A DNA stretch of 64,000 nt from Mycobacterium sp. 1164966.3 (GCF_001665395.1 NZ_LZSG01000039.1:35550-99549), one strand, 5' to 3'. Positions 50,883-59,725 are shown, numbered from the stretch's first letter. Numbers and translations are program-made. Notes: generated by a model not told the origin, from the letters alone.

Positions 50883-52499
50883 ATGAGCAAGATCATTGAG
50901 TTCGACGAAACCGCGCGGCGGGCCATGGAGGCCGGCGTCGACAAGCTCGCCGGCGCGGTCCGGGTGACGCTGGGTCCGCGCGGCCGGCATGTCGTGCTGG
51001 CCAAGTCATTCGGCGGGCCCACCGTGACCAATGACGGCGTGACCGTCGCGCGTGAGATCGATCTGGAAGACCCGTTCGAGAATTTGGGCGCCCAGCTCGT
51101 CAAGTCGGTGGCCACCAAGACCAACGACGTCGCCGGCGACGGCACCACCACCGCGACCGTGCTGGCGCAGGCGCTGGTGAAGGCCGGCCTGCGCCTGGTA
51201 GCGGCCGGCGCCAACCCCATCGCCCTCGGGTCGGGCATCGGCAAGGCCGCCGACGCGGTGTCCGAGGCCCTGCTCTCGTCGGCCACGCCGGTTTCCGACA
51301 AGCACGCGATCGCCCAGGTGGCGACGGTCTCGTCGCGCGACGCCCAGATCGGTGAGCTGGTCGGTGAGGCGATGAGCAAGGTCGGCCACGACGGTGTGGT
51401 CAGCGTCGAGGAATCCTCGACGCTGGGCACCGAGCTGGAGTTCACCGAGGGCGTCGGCTTCGACAAGGGGTTCCTGTCGGCGTACTTTGTGACCGACTTC
51501 GACGCCCAGGAGGCCGTGCTCGACGACCCGCTGATCCTGTTGCACCAGGACAAGATCAGCTCACTGCCCGATCTGCTGCCGCTGCTGGAGAAGGTTGCCG
51601 AGTCGGGCAAGCCGCTGCTGATCATCGCCGAGGACGTCGAGGGTGAGGCGCTGGCGACCTTGGTGGTGAACTCCATCCGCAAGACGCTGAAAGCCGTGGC
51701 CGTCAAGTCGCCTTACTTCGGCGACCGGCGCAAGGCCTTCATGCAGGACCTTGCGGTGGTTACCGGCGGCGAGGTGGTCAACCCCGACACCGGCCTGCTG
51801 CTGCGGGAGGTTGGCATCGAGGTGCTGGGTTCGGCGCGGCGCGTGGTGGTCACCAAGGACGACACCATCATCGTCGACGGCGGCGGCTCGGCGGACGCGG
51901 TGGCCAACCGCATCAAGCAGCTGCGTGCCGAGATCGAGGCCAGTGACTCGGAATGGGATCGCGAGAAGCTCACCGAGCGGCTGGCCAAGCTGGCCGGCGG
52001 GGTGGCCGTGATCAAGGTCGGTGCTGCCACCGAGACCGCGCTCAAGGAGCGCAAGGAGAGCGTCGAGGATGCCGTCGCGGCAGCCAAGGCCGCCGTCGAG
52101 GAGGGCATCGTCGCCGGCGGTGGATCGTCGCTCATCCAGGCCGGCAAGGGACTGCAGGAGTTGCGTGCCTCGCTGTCCGGCGACGAGGCGCTGGGCGTCG
52201 ACGTGTTCTCCGATGCACTGCGCGCGCCGCTGTACTGGATCGCCACCAACGCCGGGCTGGACGGCGCGGTCGCCGTCAACAAGGTCAGCGAGCTGCCTGC
52301 CGGCCAGGGCCTGAACGCCGACACGTTGAGCTACGGCGACTTGGCCTCCGACGGTGTGATCGACCCGGTCAAGGTCACCCGGTCGGCGGTGCTCAATGCG
52401 GCCTCGGTGGCGCGGATGGTGCTCACCACCGAGACGGCTGTTGTGGACAAACCTGAAAAGGCCGACGACCACGACCACCATCACGGCCACGCGCATTAG
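50883..52499 (+). CDS. groEL1: Chaperonin GroEL1 (Cpn60.1)
   Basis: 538 residues from ATG 50883 (GGGAGCC upstream). Typical chaperonin motifs: [40 protein letters not shown] (ATP site) and [12 protein letters not shown]. The histidine-rich C-terminus ([11 protein letters not shown]) is the hallmark of mycobacterial GroEL1, in contrast to the GGM tail of the essential GroEL2. GroEL1 is linked in mycobacteria to mycolic acid synthesis and biofilms, and the His tail to metal binding. A strong terminator follows. Orthologue of Rv3417c. Confidence 0.99.
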   Translation: MSKIIEFDETARRAMEAGVDKLAGAVRVTLGPRGRHVVLAKSFGGPTVTNDGVTVAREIDLEDPFENLGAQLVKSVATKTNDVAGDGTTTATVLAQALVKAGLRLVAAGANPIALGSGIGKAADAVSEALLSSATPVSDKHAIAQVATVSSRDAQIGELVGEAMSKVGHDGVVSVEESSTLGTELEFTEGVGFDKGFLSAYFVTDFDAQEAVLDDPLILLHQDKISSLPDLLPLLEKVAESGKPLLIIAEDVEGEALATLVVNSIRKTLKAVAVKSPYFGDRRKAFMQDLAVVTGGEVVNPDTGLLLREVGIEVLGSARRVVVTKDDTIIVDGGGSADAVANRIKQLRAEIEASDSEWDREKLTERLAKLAGGVAVIKVGAATETALKERKESVEDAVAAAKAAVEEGIVAGGGSSLIQAGKGLQELRASLSGDEALGVDVFSDALRAPLYWIATNAGLDGAVAVNKVSELPAGQGLNADTLSYGDLASDGVIDPVKVTRSAVLNAASVARMVLTTETAVVDKPEKADDHDHHHGHAH

Positions 52500-52516
52500 T
52501 TGTTTGACGCCCGACC

Positions 52517-52563
52517 GTGGGGCTTAGGTACGAAATCGCAAGGTTTTCGTACCTAAGCCCCAC
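52517..52563. terminator. Bidirectional hairpin terminator after groEL1
   Basis: A perfect 19-bp inverted repeat: GTGGGGCTTAGGTACGAAA (52517-52535) and its complement at 52545-52563, with a nine-base loop. The A-rich and T-rich inner ends and position between convergent groEL1 and the cyclase gene fit a shared terminator. Confidence 0.85.
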
Positions 52564-52612
52564 GTTCGGCGTTCTCCGCTTTCCGCCGTGGTAGCACCTG
52601 CTGACGGTCGTG

Positions 52613-53580
52613 TCAGTCCTCGACAACGAACACTCGCCATTCGTCGGGGACCCCTTTAAGCATGTGGGATCCCCGGTCGGTGAACGTGATACCGGAGCCG
52701 GCAACCAAATCCTTGACCGTTGACGAGACAAGCACCTCTCCCGGCCCGGCTAAAGTCGAGACGCGCTGGCCGATGTGGACTGCGATCCCACCGATGTCGG
52801 CACCGCGGAGCTCGATCTCACCGGTGTGAAGGCCCGCACGCACCTCGATACCCAGCTGCTGCACCGCGTTGCGGATCGCTTGCGCGCAACGTACGGCGCG
52901 CGCCGGGCCGTCGAAGGTGGCGAGCATGCCGTCGCCCGTCGTTTTGATTCTGCGACCGCGATGACGCTCGACCTCGCGGGCGACGACCTCGTCGTGACGA
53001 TCCAACATCCGCGTCCACGCGTCATCTCCCACGGCGGCGGCTTGTTCGGTTGAGGAAACGATGTCGGTAAACAGCACAGTCGCCAGGACGCGGTCCGGCG
53101 CGGGCACGGGCCGAACACCGGTGAGGAACTCCTCGATCTCGTCCAGGAGCGCATCCTGATCCCCAAGATGCGGGAAGTAGGTATTGCCTAGAAGCTCAAC
53201 AACTTTCGCGCCGGGGATGTGCGCACCGAGGTAACGGCTGCCCGCGGCATGCCCCAAATCCGCCGTTCTATACACAACAAGCGTCGGCACCCGGATCGTC
53301 GGCAAGAGGTGGCGCACGTCGATCTCGGTGATCATGCGCTGCAGGGCGGCGGCGGCACCCGGACTTGCGGATAGCCGCTCCCATCGGGCGTGTGCTTTGA
53401 GCCAGGCGGGATCGTCGGCGAGGTCGGGCGCGAACAGCCAGACGGGCAGTCCTCCCTGCTCGCGGCCCCAATTCTGCTCAATCTGCTGAGCACCTTCAGC
53501 CCAGAGTCTTCGGGAAAACCATCCGGGTAGTCAGGCGCCCACGTCATGCGCGGATATGCGCCGTACAACACGAGTGTCAA
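52613..53580 (-). pseudogene. Truncated, frameshifted alpha/beta hydrolase-class III adenylate cyclase fusion
   Basis: The C-terminal cyclase domain is intact (ATG 53335 gives 240 residues): ATVLFTDIVSSTE, RIKTTGDGMLATFDGPARA and AGLHTGEIE supply the metal aspartates and substrate residues. Upstream, hydrolase sequence continues in the same frame back to about 53500 (QQIEQNWGREQGGLPVWLFA), then jumps by one base into another frame (LVLYGAYPRMTWAPDYPDGF) and ends abruptly at a stop at 53581-53583. The N-terminal hydrolase half, including its nucleophile, is missing. The cyclase part might still be made alone, but no good ribosome site is visible before ATG 53335. Confidence 0.8.
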
Positions 53581-53587
53581 TCAGTAA

Positions 53588-54031
53588 CGCCGCCACATAC
53601 CAAAAGCCATAAAGATCGCTGCGTTCGCCCGGGACGAGCAGCCTGACCCGATAAACCAGTTCACATCCGATCACTGGAGCCACCTGGAACTCGCCTCCCG
53701 CGCCGATTACCGGGTGAGCCGCGACGACTTCCAATCGGTGAATGCTGTTGCGTGCCTTACCCGCAAACTGGGAACCGAGGTGAAGTCACTCACTTGCGAC
53801 TTGCAGACCGAGGCGGGCGAACACGTTGCTGTCGACTATTACGTTGTGCAGTACAACATCGAACTTCGCGAGGCCGCGACCGGCAAGCACATCGAACAAC
53901 TGGGCGCAGTAGACGGTCCCGCAACCACCTGCCCCTTCTTCGTATGGGTCAAGAAGCGCGATCCGAAGACGTATGCAGATCCAGATCCTGGGGCAGCCAA
54001 TGCCAAGCTCGCCGAATTCGCGCACAGGTGA
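53588..54031 (+). pseudogene. Probable 5'-truncated gene, C-terminal fragment of unknown protein
   Basis: An open frame begins just after a stop at 53585-53587 and runs to 54031, yet the first normal start is GTG 53714 (105 residues). Sequence before that GTG (for example PINQFTSDHWSHLELASRADY) has the same coding character, which suggests a longer gene whose beginning is lost. The GTG form reads MSRDDFQSVNAVACLTRKLG and ends AAN-AKLAEFAHR, with three cysteines and no membrane helix. Not recognised. The left edge coincides with the broken end of the cyclase gene on the other strand. Confidence 0.5.
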
Positions 54032-54135
54032 TTGGTTAACCGGTCGGCAGAGCGACTTCTATCTCAGCAGGCGGAAGCCGCTGCAGAGCGAATACGGTCA
54101 CGGTTACCGCCATCGGCGCTATTCATGCGTAGGTG

Positions 54136-54909
54136 TCAGCCGCCGGGGCGAGTCGTTACGGTCGTTGTCGGCGGGTACGTCGTCGGGTACGTGGTGGTCG
54201 GGCCGCTGGTGATAGTGACGGTACTGGTGCTGGTACTCGTGCTCGTGGACGCCGGCGGCACAGCGGTCGTAGTGATGACCGTCGTGACAGTGGTTGTCGG
54301 CGTGGTAGACGAGGTCGTCGTCGCGGCCGCCGCTGCAATCACGCCGCAGGCCAACCGCTTACCCGACTCACCCGCAGCGCCGTTGCTGAGGTAATCCACA
54401 TCTTGATGAATGACGAGGGCGGTACCCGAGCTATTTCTCAAGTCCGCGGCGGTGAATGAGTTAGTGGTGGTGACCAATTTCGCCGAGCCGTCGGGCCGTA
54501 CTTGCAACGCAGTTAGGTCGCCGCTGGCGGGATAGCCAGTGTGACCTGACGCCTGGTAGACGCTTCCTGCGGAGTAGAAGTCGCCGGTCGCGCCTCCCGC
54601 CGGCGCAGCCGAACTGGCCTCACATCTGCCGACGGAGTGGACCCGGAGCCCGTGGAAGCCAGGGCTCAGGACGTGGTTCGGTCCGGCTTCCACGGTCACG
54701 GTGGCGTAGCCATTGGTGAAATCGATTGTGGCGGTGCCGACCTGACTGCCGTCGGCGCCTTTCAACTGCGTGGTCATCCGCTCTGTGCCGGGCGGCGCGC
54801 CAGAGGACGGCGACGTAGTGGACTGGTTACCGCCCTGGTTTGAGCAAGCGCCTAACGGTGCGATGGTTGCGGTAAGCGCCGCGACCGCGAAGAATACGCC
54901 CTTTTTCAT
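54136..54909 (-). CDS. SodC-like lipoprotein with degenerate metal site and Thr-rich tail
   Basis: 257 residues. Lipobox LGAC (Cys22). Residues ~45-192 align with mycobacterial Cu,Zn superoxide dismutase SodC: GYATVTVEAG, PGFHGLRVHSVGRCE, ASGHTGYPASGDL, VIHQDVD, GKRLACGVI. Two expected copper ligands are replaced: R89 where SodC has His in HGLHIH, and V117 in SAGSVYQ where SodC has the GGHYH bridging His. H91, H123, D131 and H168 remain, as do the two disulfide cysteines (C96, C188). Residues 197-257 are almost all Thr, Ser, Pro and Val, a likely O-mannosylated tail. It is probably not an active dismutase; a structural, copper-binding or surface role is open. Confidence 0.85.
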   Translation of the reverse strand: MKKGVFFAVAALTATIAPLGACSNQGGNQSTTSPSSGAPPGTERMTTQLKGADGSQVGTATIDFTNGYATVTVEAGPNHVLSPGFHGLRVHSVGRCEASSAAPAGGATGDFYSAGSVYQASGHTGYPASGDLTALQVRPDGSAKLVTTTNSFTAADLRNSSGTALVIHQDVDYLSNGAAGESGKRLACGVIAAAAATTTSSTTPTTTVTTVITTTAVPPASTSTSTSTSTVTITSGPTTTYPTTYPPTTTVTTRPGG

Positions 54910-55075
54910 GGGCCGTGCCTACCCGGATTTACCGACGTCGAAACGGTTGCGAATGGTCGATGAGATTGGTTTGCTCTCCGCGAGACTTAAGCCATGCGAC
55001 CGTTCTCGGCGAGTCTCTGCAGCCATTTACGCGTCGTCGTGCGCCGCCGTCGACCTTGCCACCTCGGCAAGCTGG

Positions 55076-55909
55076 CTATTTCACCGAGATTCCGCCGTCC
55101 ACCGGCAGTGTGATCCCGGTGATGTAACGGCCCGACTGCCCGCAGAGGTACACCATGGCCTCACTCACGTCGGCGGCCTCGACGAGCTCTACCGGCAAAG
55201 CCGCTTGTAACGCGGAAGCACCTTCGGGATGTTCTGCCATCATTTGCGCAAACGGCTCGTTGACGATCATTGGCGTGTTGACACCGGTGGGATGCACGGT
55301 GTTGACCCGAATGTTCTTCTCCGCCAACGAGGTTGCGTAATACCGCATCAGGCCGACGACGCCATGCTTGCCGGCGTGGTAGCCGGCCAGGCCGTGGCTT
55401 CGACTGCTGAACGTCGGACAGAGGCTGTTGAGCCCGGCCGTCGAGCTGGTGATCACAATGGCGCCGCCCTCGTCGTGGTCCAAGAGCGCGGGCAATGCGG
55501 CCTCGATCGTGTAGTAGACACCGTTGAGCAGCACGTCGACCGAATCGACGTAGGCGGAGATGTCATGGCGTTCTTCGCCGACCGCCGGCAGGATTCCCGC
55601 GTTCGCGAGCACGAAGTCCAGCCTGCCCAACTCGGAAACGCCCTCGGCTACAACGGCTTTGAGCCTCTCGAAGTCCCGGACGTCGCCCTGCTCCGCGACG
55701 ATGCGGCTGCCGGTCTTCTCGACCAGGTTGACGGTCTCATCCAGATCTTCGCGGGTCGTCATCGGATAGGCGACGCTGGCGATCTGATCGCAGAGATCGA
55801 CGGCGATGATGTCGGCGCCCTCCTCGGCGAACCGAACAGCGTGTGACCGGCCTTGGCCGCGCGCGGCCCCAGTAATGAACGCGACTTTGCCGTCGAATTG
55901 ACCTGCCAT
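55076..55909 (-). CDS. Mycofactocin-coupled short-chain dehydrogenase
   Basis: 277 residues from ATG 55909, preceded by AGGAGA. SDR fold with GKVAFITGAARGQGRSHAVR (nicotinamide cofactor site), NAG in LANAGILP, catalytic Ser in ITSSTAG and Tyr/Lys in YHAGKHG. The N-terminal signature and the insert after IIAVDLCDQI are those of the subfamily that holds its NAD tightly and exchanges electrons through mycofactocin. The substrate, probably an alcohol or sterol-like compound, is unknown. It stands alone between the SodC-like gene and an LLM gene. Confidence 0.92.
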   Translation of the reverse strand: MAGQFDGKVAFITGAARGQGRSHAVRFAEEGADIIAVDLCDQIASVAYPMTTREDLDETVNLVEKTGSRIVAEQGDVRDFERLKAVVAEGVSELGRLDFVLANAGILPAVGEERHDISAYVDSVDVLLNGVYYTIEAALPALLDHDEGGAIVITSSTAGLNSLCPTFSSRSHGLAGYHAGKHGVVGLMRYYATSLAEKNIRVNTVHPTGVNTPMIVNEPFAQMMAEHPEGASALQAALPVELVEAADVSEAMVYLCGQSGRYITGITLPVDGGISVK

Positions 55910-56070
55910 GACCGTCTCCTTCCGACTATCGGATTCGAGTATCCGCCGCCGGGCCTCGCCTTGATCGAGTAATCGATTACTCAACTTTTCGTGCCCCGAG
56001 ACTTAAACGGCTGCGGCATTCTTGATGTGTCGGCGCAGCCATGTAAGTGTCGCGTTGGGTTGTTGGCCTA

Positions 56071-57066
56071 TCAGCCCGCCAGGCCGGCGGCGGACGCGAA
56101 TGCGTTGAGTTCTCGTTCGATGTCGGAACCTGCTGGCTGATAGACGATTTCAGTCACTCCCAGGCTGGTGAATCCCGCAATTTTCTCGACTATTTGCTCC
56201 GCCGGGCCGGTCAGCGCCGCCGAGCTGGCGAAGGGGAGTAGATCAGCAACGTGCGGCTCATCGCTTGGGTTGGCCTTGACCAGATGCCCCGCATGGATCG
56301 CCAGATGGCGCTCATCCGCTGGGTGGGCCTCGATCGCCTTCCGCCAGCTTTGCCCGCCCGGCAGCGCATCGACCGCCGCGGCGCCGCCGCGCTCATACAT
56401 GGCGTGATAGAGCACCACCGCACCGGGCGCCGCAGCAGCGACGGCACGCGGCGACGTCAAGTCCTCGCCTTTGTCCAGCACCGTGCCGAAGCAGAGCAGC
56501 GCCCGCCAATCGGAAACTTTCGCGGCATCGGGCTGGGGGACGGCGGCGGAGAAAACGCCGTCGCCGAGCTCGGCCGCCACAGCCAGTCCCTTCGGGCCGT
56601 CGGCGCCGATCAGTATCGGCACATCGATCGGTCGCTGCGCCCCGAAGCCGGGCAGATGGAGCATACGGATCTTGGCTCCGTCCCACTCGGCGGTCTCGCC
56701 GGCGAGGAGCGCCCGCAGGCACCGCACGTACTCGGCGACCTGGCGCCATGGCATCGGCCGCTGGCCCAGAGCCATTCGGCCGGTGAAACCTGAGCCGACG
56801 GCCACGACGACCCGACCAGGCGCCTGGTTCACCAGCTCGGCGATCGCTGCAGCGTTGACCATCGGATGACGCAGGTTTGGAACCAGCACACCTGGCCCGA
56901 GGCCGATCCGCGACGTGCGCTCTGCGCATCGATTCAGGATCATCCACACGTCCGGATAGAGAGCCGGCGAGTCGTAGAGCCATGCACGCCGGTAGCCGAG
57001 AGCCTCGGCCAACTCCACGTGGGCCGGGGTTTCGGACGAAGTTGCGAACGCACATGAGATGTCCAT
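56071..57066 (-). CDS. LLM-class F420-dependent oxidoreductase
   Basis: 331 residues: MDISCAFATSSETPAHVELAEAL start, YRRAWLYDSPALYPDVW, LGPGVLVPNLRHP, APGRVVVAVGSGFTG (glycine-rich barrel loop), VPILIGADGPKGLAVAAELGDGV, ending ELNAFASAAGLAG. It is the third such enzyme in the window and not closely similar to the other two. It lies 23 bp downstream of a TetR gene on the same strand and may be co-transcribed with it. F420 use is inferred from the family. Confidence 0.88.
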   Translation of the reverse strand: MDISCAFATSSETPAHVELAEALGYRRAWLYDSPALYPDVWMILNRCAERTSRIGLGPGVLVPNLRHPMVNAAAIAELVNQAPGRVVVAVGSGFTGRMALGQRPMPWRQVAEYVRCLRALLAGETAEWDGAKIRMLHLPGFGAQRPIDVPILIGADGPKGLAVAAELGDGVFSAAVPQPDAAKVSDWRALLCFGTVLDKGEDLTSPRAVAAAAPGAVVLYHAMYERGGAAAVDALPGGQSWRKAIEAHPADERHLAIHAGHLVKANPSDEPHVADLLPFASSAALTGPAEQIVEKIAGFTSLGVTEIVYQPAGSDIERELNAFASAAGLAG

Positions 57067-57089
57067 AGCCGGACCCTACGCGGGTGCAG

Positions 57090-57668
57090 CTACTGGTTCA
57101 GATGGACGCTGATCACCGGGGCGACACGGGTTTTGAGCTCCTCGGCGGGCTGCGACGCGATCGGCTCCACCTGGATGATGTAGCGCAGCAGGGCAACGCC
57201 CAATAGTTGAGCCATTGCCAGATCGACCCGTAATTCACCGTCTGGACCTTGCACCGCCTCGGCGATCAGCGGATAGAGCTGCCCGGTGATGAATTGCCGG
57301 ACCAGGGCGGCGGACTCGTCATGGGTTGCCGCGCCGCGCAGGATGGCCAACAGTGCGGCGCGCGACTGAGGCTGCTCCCAGGCGTTGAAGAAAACCCCCG
57401 TCAGCCGCTCCGCGAGGCCGCTGCGGTCGCCTTCGGTGATTTGTGCGGCGATCTGCGCCGGTTCGAACGGCCACCCCATGGTTGCCCGGAACAACCCTGC
57501 TTTGCTGCCGAAATAGTGCCTGATCAGCGCAGGGTCGACCCCCGCCGCGCCCGCGATGTCGCGCACCGAAGTCTTGTCGTAGCCCGCCTCGGCGAACCTG
57601 TGAGCCGCGGTTTCCAGCAGCATGCGGCGGGTGTCGGTCTTGCCCGGTCGTCGTCCCGTACGAGGCAT
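57090..57668 (-). CDS. TetR-family transcriptional regulator
   Basis: 192 residues. Helix-turn-helix in 12-58: RRMLLETAAHRFAEAGYDKT, SVRDIAGAAGVDPALIRHYFGSKAGL. The C-terminal ligand domain is alanine/leucine-rich. It is divergent from a Ddn-like gene, 87 bp apart, and two similar 17-bp sites lie between them, one by each gene. It probably represses itself (with the LLM gene behind it) and the Ddn-like gene. Confidence 0.93.
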   Translation of the reverse strand: MPRTGRRPGKTDTRRMLLETAAHRFAEAGYDKTSVRDIAGAAGVDPALIRHYFGSKAGLFRATMGWPFEPAQIAAQITEGDRSGLAERLTGVFFNAWEQPQSRAALLAILRGAATHDESAALVRQFITGQLYPLIAEAVQGPDGELRVDLAMAQLLGVALLRYIIQVEPIASQPAEELKTRVAPVISVHLNQ

Positions 57669-57672
57669 AGTG

Positions 57673-57741
57673 TCAGGAATTCTACAACCGTTGACTTCTG
57701 TGGCGAATCGGCGCTAGCCTCGATACAAGAATTCCACAAGT
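57673..57741. promoter_or_regulatory. Paired candidate TetR operators in a divergent promoter
   Basis: Two direct copies of a GAATTC-centred site: GTCAGGAATTCTACAAC (57673-57689) and TACAAGAATTCCACAAG (57725-57741), 12 of 17 bases identical and 52 bp apart, about five helical turns. Each has partial dyad symmetry. One is next to the tetR start, the other next to the ribosome site of the Ddn-like gene. Confidence 0.65.
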
Positions 57742-57755
57742 GAGGAGTTTTACTC

Positions 57756-58154
57756 ATGCCAACCCCTCGATGGGTCGCCCACCTCAATAAGGTCGGGCTG
57801 AACCAGCTGACCAAATTCATCGCGCCGTGGGCTCCGGGATGGGCGGTGATCGTCCATCGTGGTCGCAAATCGGGCCGGATCTTCCGGACACCGCTGTGGG
57901 CGTTTCGCCGGGGCGACGGCTTCGTGATCGCGCTGACCTACGGGCCCGGGGCGGATTGGGTGCGGAATGTCCTCGCCGCCGGCGGCTGTGAAATCGACGC
58001 CCGGCGGCGGCACTACCAAGTCGGCAATCCCACGGTCTACCGCGACGAAAAAGCCAGCGATATGCCGCTACTGATCCGGTTCATGCTGCGCTGGGTGATC
58101 AATGCGCCGGACTTTCTGCGCGTCGACGTGATACGCGAACTGCGAGCTGCCTAA
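57756..58154 (+). CDS. Deazaflavin (F420)-dependent nitroreductase-like protein (Ddn family)
   Basis: 132 residues from ATG 57756 with GAGGAG upstream. The fold is shown by VGLNQLTKFIAPWAPGWAVIVHRGRKSGRIFRTPL: the HxGRKSGxxRxTPL strand-turn is the family mark. ADWVRNVLAAGGCEIDARRR matches the F420-binding helix and strand. Ddn relatives reduce quinones or nitro compounds with F420H2. Control by the divergent TetR regulator is likely from the shared operators. Confidence 0.92.
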   Translation: MPTPRWVAHLNKVGLNQLTKFIAPWAPGWAVIVHRGRKSGRIFRTPLWAFRRGDGFVIALTYGPGADWVRNVLAAGGCEIDARRRHYQVGNPTVYRDEKASDMPLLIRFMLRWVINAPDFLRVDVIRELRAA

Positions 58155-58290
58155 TAAGCCGAAAAACCCGCCATATCCGCAGGATTTCGTAAAATTGCGT
58201 CATCTCGACGGAGGGCGGACCGATGCCAGGCTTCCCCACCCTGCGCGGCGCCGGTGATCGCTACCGCGGCACCGTCGAGCTGTATTGGAA

Positions 58291-58965
58291 TCACGGGCAG
58301 ACCTCTATCGGCGACCTGGCCGCCCAGTACGCCAGCTGGCGATAGCCGTTGTCTTGGTGCCACAGCTTGGCCCCCAGGAAGATGCCCGGCACGATCTGCA
58401 CGGCCTCGTCGCGGATGCGGTTGATCGGCCACGGGTTGGTGCCGATGGTCTCGTAGTCCAGTACCAACACGCGCGTGTCCGGTGCGACGACGCTGGCCTC
58501 GACGCGGTTGAGCATGTCGAAGCCTTCCCAATGACCACCGACGCGACGCAGCCGGTAGCTCGGGGCCAACAGCTTGGTGAGGATCGTGGCCGTGACGGTG
58601 ACCGCGTTGGTTCCCCGCTGAGCCGGGCGGTCGAATTTTTTGCCCAGCCATGGCATCAGCCCCAGCTGATCGGTCACGGCTTTCGCAGCCGCGTGCAGTA
58701 GCCGTCCGGTCTGGTCAAGGTCGGCGTCGGGCTTCGTCCAGCCCACCAGCATGCCCTCGGTCTGTCCGTCCACCACAGCGGGCGTGCCTGCCGCGAACAG
58801 CTGGGCCAACTCGATCTCCGCGGCCTCACCCGGTAGCCCGGCGCCCAACCGTTCTATCCATGCCCAGGCCGCGTCCCGAGCAGCCTGCGGGTCGATCCCG
58901 GAAATCTGTCGCAACCGGGAGATTCGGTCGTCTACCAGGGAATGTGTCGCTGCCTGTGCCGTCAT
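58291..58965 (-). CDS. Conserved hypothetical protein, 224 residues
   Basis: Not recognised as a named family. A soluble alpha/beta protein without signal or membrane helix. The N-terminus (about 1-60) is helical and acidic; the middle has VDGQTEGMLVGWTKP; the second half has FDMLNRVEASVVAPDTRVLVLDYE and NPWPINRIRDEAVQIVPGIF, ending in a short polar tail. The layout suggests a small-ligand or lipid-binding barrel. It is divergent from a TetR gene with a palindrome in the 84-bp gap, so probably its main target. The 136 bp between its stop and the Ddn-like gene hold nothing clear. Confidence 0.75.
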   Translation of the reverse strand: MTAQAATHSLVDDRISRLRQISGIDPQAARDAAWAWIERLGAGLPGEAAEIELAQLFAAGTPAVVDGQTEGMLVGWTKPDADLDQTGRLLHAAAKAVTDQLGLMPWLGKKFDRPAQRGTNAVTVTATILTKLLAPSYRLRRVGGHWEGFDMLNRVEASVVAPDTRVLVLDYETIGTNPWPINRIRDEAVQIVPGIFLGAKLWHQDNGYRQLAYWAARSPIEVCP

Positions 58966-59008
58966 CCGTAGCGCTCCTCGATTGTTGATGGGATATACAC
59001 CACCATAA

Positions 59009-59024
59009 CGGAATCACGATTCCG
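59009..59024. promoter_or_regulatory. Candidate TetR operator palindrome
   Basis: A perfect palindrome, CGGAATCACGATTCCG, with seven-base arms and a two-base centre, lies between the divergent 224-residue protein gene and tetR (start 59050). A further half site, CAGGAATCA, follows at 59027-59035. Size and place fit self-repression by the TetR protein. Confidence 0.7.
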
Positions 59025-59049
59025 CTCAGGAATCAAATATCCTGGCTCG

Positions 59050-59670
59050 GTGACTCGACCGTCGTACGCCGAACGCCGCAAGCTGCAGCTGCGCGAGGAG
59101 ATCATCGATGCGGCCATCGACATATTCACCGAATCGGGCTATCACGACGCCGGTGTCGCCGATATCGCCAAACGCGTTGGCATCGGGCATTCCACCTTCT
59201 ACCGGCACTTCGAGAACAAGCGCGCGATCCTCGACGAGGTCGTCAACACTGTCATCGAGCGGGCCATGGCGGCGATCGCCGCCGAGAACGCGCCGGAAGC
59301 CGCGAGCACGCTCGACGAGTACCGGGATCAGGCTGCGCGCATCGCCGCGGCGCTGGCAGATATCAGCAGCGATGTTCGGGTGGTGCGGCTGTTACTCATC
59401 GAAGCCGCCAGCGTCGACGCCGAGCTGCGCAAACGCATAGACGACGTGTTCGACCTGGCCGTCCAGATGAACGCCAACTTCTACGAGCATGGTCGGGAGC
59501 ACGGCTATCTGCGGGCCGACCTGGACACCACTGCCACGTCGCGCGCCGTCATCGGCATGATCTTCGGCTTGGCGATGATGAATCTCAACCCGGCTCTCGA
59601 CGACGACGAGCGGGCGAGCACTGTCCATGCCGCAGTCCGGTTGATGTTCGAGGGCATCGCAAACTCGTAG
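59050..59670 (+). CDS. TetR-family transcriptional regulator
   Basis: 206 residues from GTG 59050. Helix-turn-helix in 15-60: LREEIIDAAIDIFTESGYHD, GVADIAKRVGIGHSTFYRHFENKRAIL. The C-terminal domain (about 70-200) is helical with a YLRADLDTTATSRAVIGMIFG end typical of KstR2/FadR-like relatives, but this is not decisive. Convergent with whiB3 across a hairpin terminator. Confidence 0.93.
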   Translation: MTRPSYAERRKLQLREEIIDAAIDIFTESGYHDAGVADIAKRVGIGHSTFYRHFENKRAILDEVVNTVIERAMAAIAAENAPEAASTLDEYRDQAARIAAALADISSDVRVVRLLLIEAASVDAELRKRIDDVFDLAVQMNANFYEHGREHGYLRADLDTTATSRAVIGMIFGLAMMNLNPALDDDERASTVHAAVRLMFEGIANS

Positions 59671-59676
59671 CGCGAA

Positions 59677-59725
59677 CAGACGCAAAATCGCCCTGAAACG
59701 TGCCGTTTAGGGGACTTTGCGTCTG
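59677..59725. terminator. Hairpin terminator between convergent tetR and whiB3
   Basis: Inverted repeat CAGACGCAAA (59677-59686) and TTTGCGTCTG (59716-59725) with a 29-base loop that can pair further in part (CCCTGAAACG/ TTTAGGGG). Its place just after the tetR stop and 10 bp from the end of whiB3 fits a two-way terminator. Confidence 0.7.

Noticed and set aside
56009..56072. Reverse-strand frame ending NATLTWLRRHIKNAAAV, resembling a C-terminal protein remnant.
   Set aside because: Only about 20 residues, no upstream continuation, and no way to show homology without a search.
58223..58345. A 40-codon forward frame (MPGFPTLRGAGD...) between the Ddn-like gene and the convergent 224-residue protein gene.
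   Set aside because: Overlaps the end of the reverse-strand gene, has only weak start context, and shows no motif.
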